Part shown: one piece after another, positions 13,073 to 13,253 of the stretch
Layout of the letters: every line of letters starts with the position of its first letter
Numbering within the stretch: the stretch's first letter is position 1
DNA from: Bacillota bacterium
GTDB lineage: Bacteria > Bacillota_I > Bacilli_A > RFN20 > CAG-826
Length of the DNA stretch: 13,253 nt
Assembly (NCBI GenBank): GCA_023443485.1
Contig: JAEZUH010000059.1
Location: 1-13,253 of the forward strand
Direction: 5' to 3'
The notes under the pieces: model-generated
Told to the model about the DNA's origin: nothing
The model's input: only the letters and a program-made list of their open reading frames with translations
The model's database searches: none
Translations under genes and position numbers: made by a program

Positions 13073-13253
13073 ATGGCTGAAAAAAAATATGTTTACGCCT
13101 TTGAAGAAGCTTACGGTTTAGGTAAAGAAATTCTTGGTGGAAAAGGCGCCGGCCTTGCAGAAATGACACATATTGGTGTTCGTATTCCAGAAGGTTTTAC
13201 TATTTCTACTGAAGTATGTGCATTATTTTATGAAAATGGCAAAAAATTGCCTG
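13073..13253 (+). CDS. ppdK: Pyruvate, phosphate dikinase, N-terminal 60 codons
   Basis: PPDK interconverts pyruvate, ATP and phosphate with phosphoenolpyruvate, AMP and pyrophosphate. In many fermentative low-GC bacteria it runs as a glycolytic or gluconeogenic step that saves ATP. Only residues 1-60 are inside the window. They open with KKYVYAFEEAYGLGKEILGG, then GKGAGLAEMTHIGVRIPEGF (24-42) and TISTEVC, which match the start of the nucleotide-binding domain. The full protein is normally near 870-900 residues, so most of it, including the phosphohistidine domain, lies beyond the edge. AGGAGG (13061-13066), six bases before the ATG, is an excellent ribosome-binding site. The PEP-utilising kinase family is certain; assignment to PPDK rather than PEP synthase rests on the MAEKKYVYAF-type start and GGKGA-LAEMT pattern. 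Confidence 0.93.
   Translation, partial: MAEKKYVYAFEEAYGLGKEILGGKGAGLAEMTHIGVRIPEGFTISTEVCALFYENGKKLP

Overview
The window comes from an AT-rich, low-GC Gram-positive type genome. The best fit is the Bacilli, including Erysipelotrichia-like or Mollicutes-related lineages. Two things support this. The block dnaX-ebfC-recR-tmk-holB-ricT-rsmI reproduces the core of the Bacillus replication-origin-proximal cluster, and most genes have strong purine-rich Shine-Dalgarno (SD) sites. UGA is used as a stop (FGGY kinase and GrpB genes) and tryptophan is encoded by UGG, so the standard bacterial code applies, not the Mycoplasma code. The species cannot be named from the sequence alone.

Layout. Positions 1-668 (minus) hold the 5' two thirds of prfA (release factor RF1), cut by the window edge just before the GGQ region. 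A 137-bp divergent gap leads to the main operon at 806-6755 (plus): clamp-loader subunit DnaX (tau), nucleoid protein EbfC, recombination protein RecR, thymidylate kinase, clamp-loader subunit delta', the PSP1/RicT protein and the 16S rRNA methyltransferase RsmI. These genes are tightly packed, with overlaps or gaps of 11 bp or less. typA/bipA follows at 6875-8701 with its own promoter and a strong ribosome-binding site, and ends in a compact hairpin terminator. On the minus strand, reading from 12895 down to 8721, come an FGGY sugar kinase, an unlisted 46-codon ORF that starts inside the kinase stop codon (ATGA overlap), a GrpB-family protein, a RimK-like ATP-grasp ligase and an RluA-family pseudouridine synthase. 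A 177-bp divergent regulatory gap then leads to the first 60 codons of ppdK (pyruvate, phosphate dikinase) at 13073 (plus).

How the genes work together. DnaX and HolB are two subunits of the DNA polymerase III clamp loader. Tmk supplies dTDP for dTTP. RecR acts in RecFOR gap repair and EbfC is its usual neighbour. PrfA, RsmI, TypA and the RluA-family enzyme all act on the ribosome or on translation. The ATP-grasp ligase overlaps the pseudouridine synthase and may also act on a ribosomal protein, but that is inference. PPDK and the sugar kinase belong to carbon metabolism.

The window is mostly ordinary housekeeping DNA. I found no CRISPR array, insertion sequence, tRNA/rRNA gene or phage gene. 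The most noteworthy points are the hidden small ORF at 11202-11342, the coupled ATP-grasp/pseudouridine synthase pair, three genes without SD sites whose -10-like boxes lie almost against the start codon (possible leaderless or near-leaderless mRNAs), and inverted repeats in the grpB and ppdK control regions.
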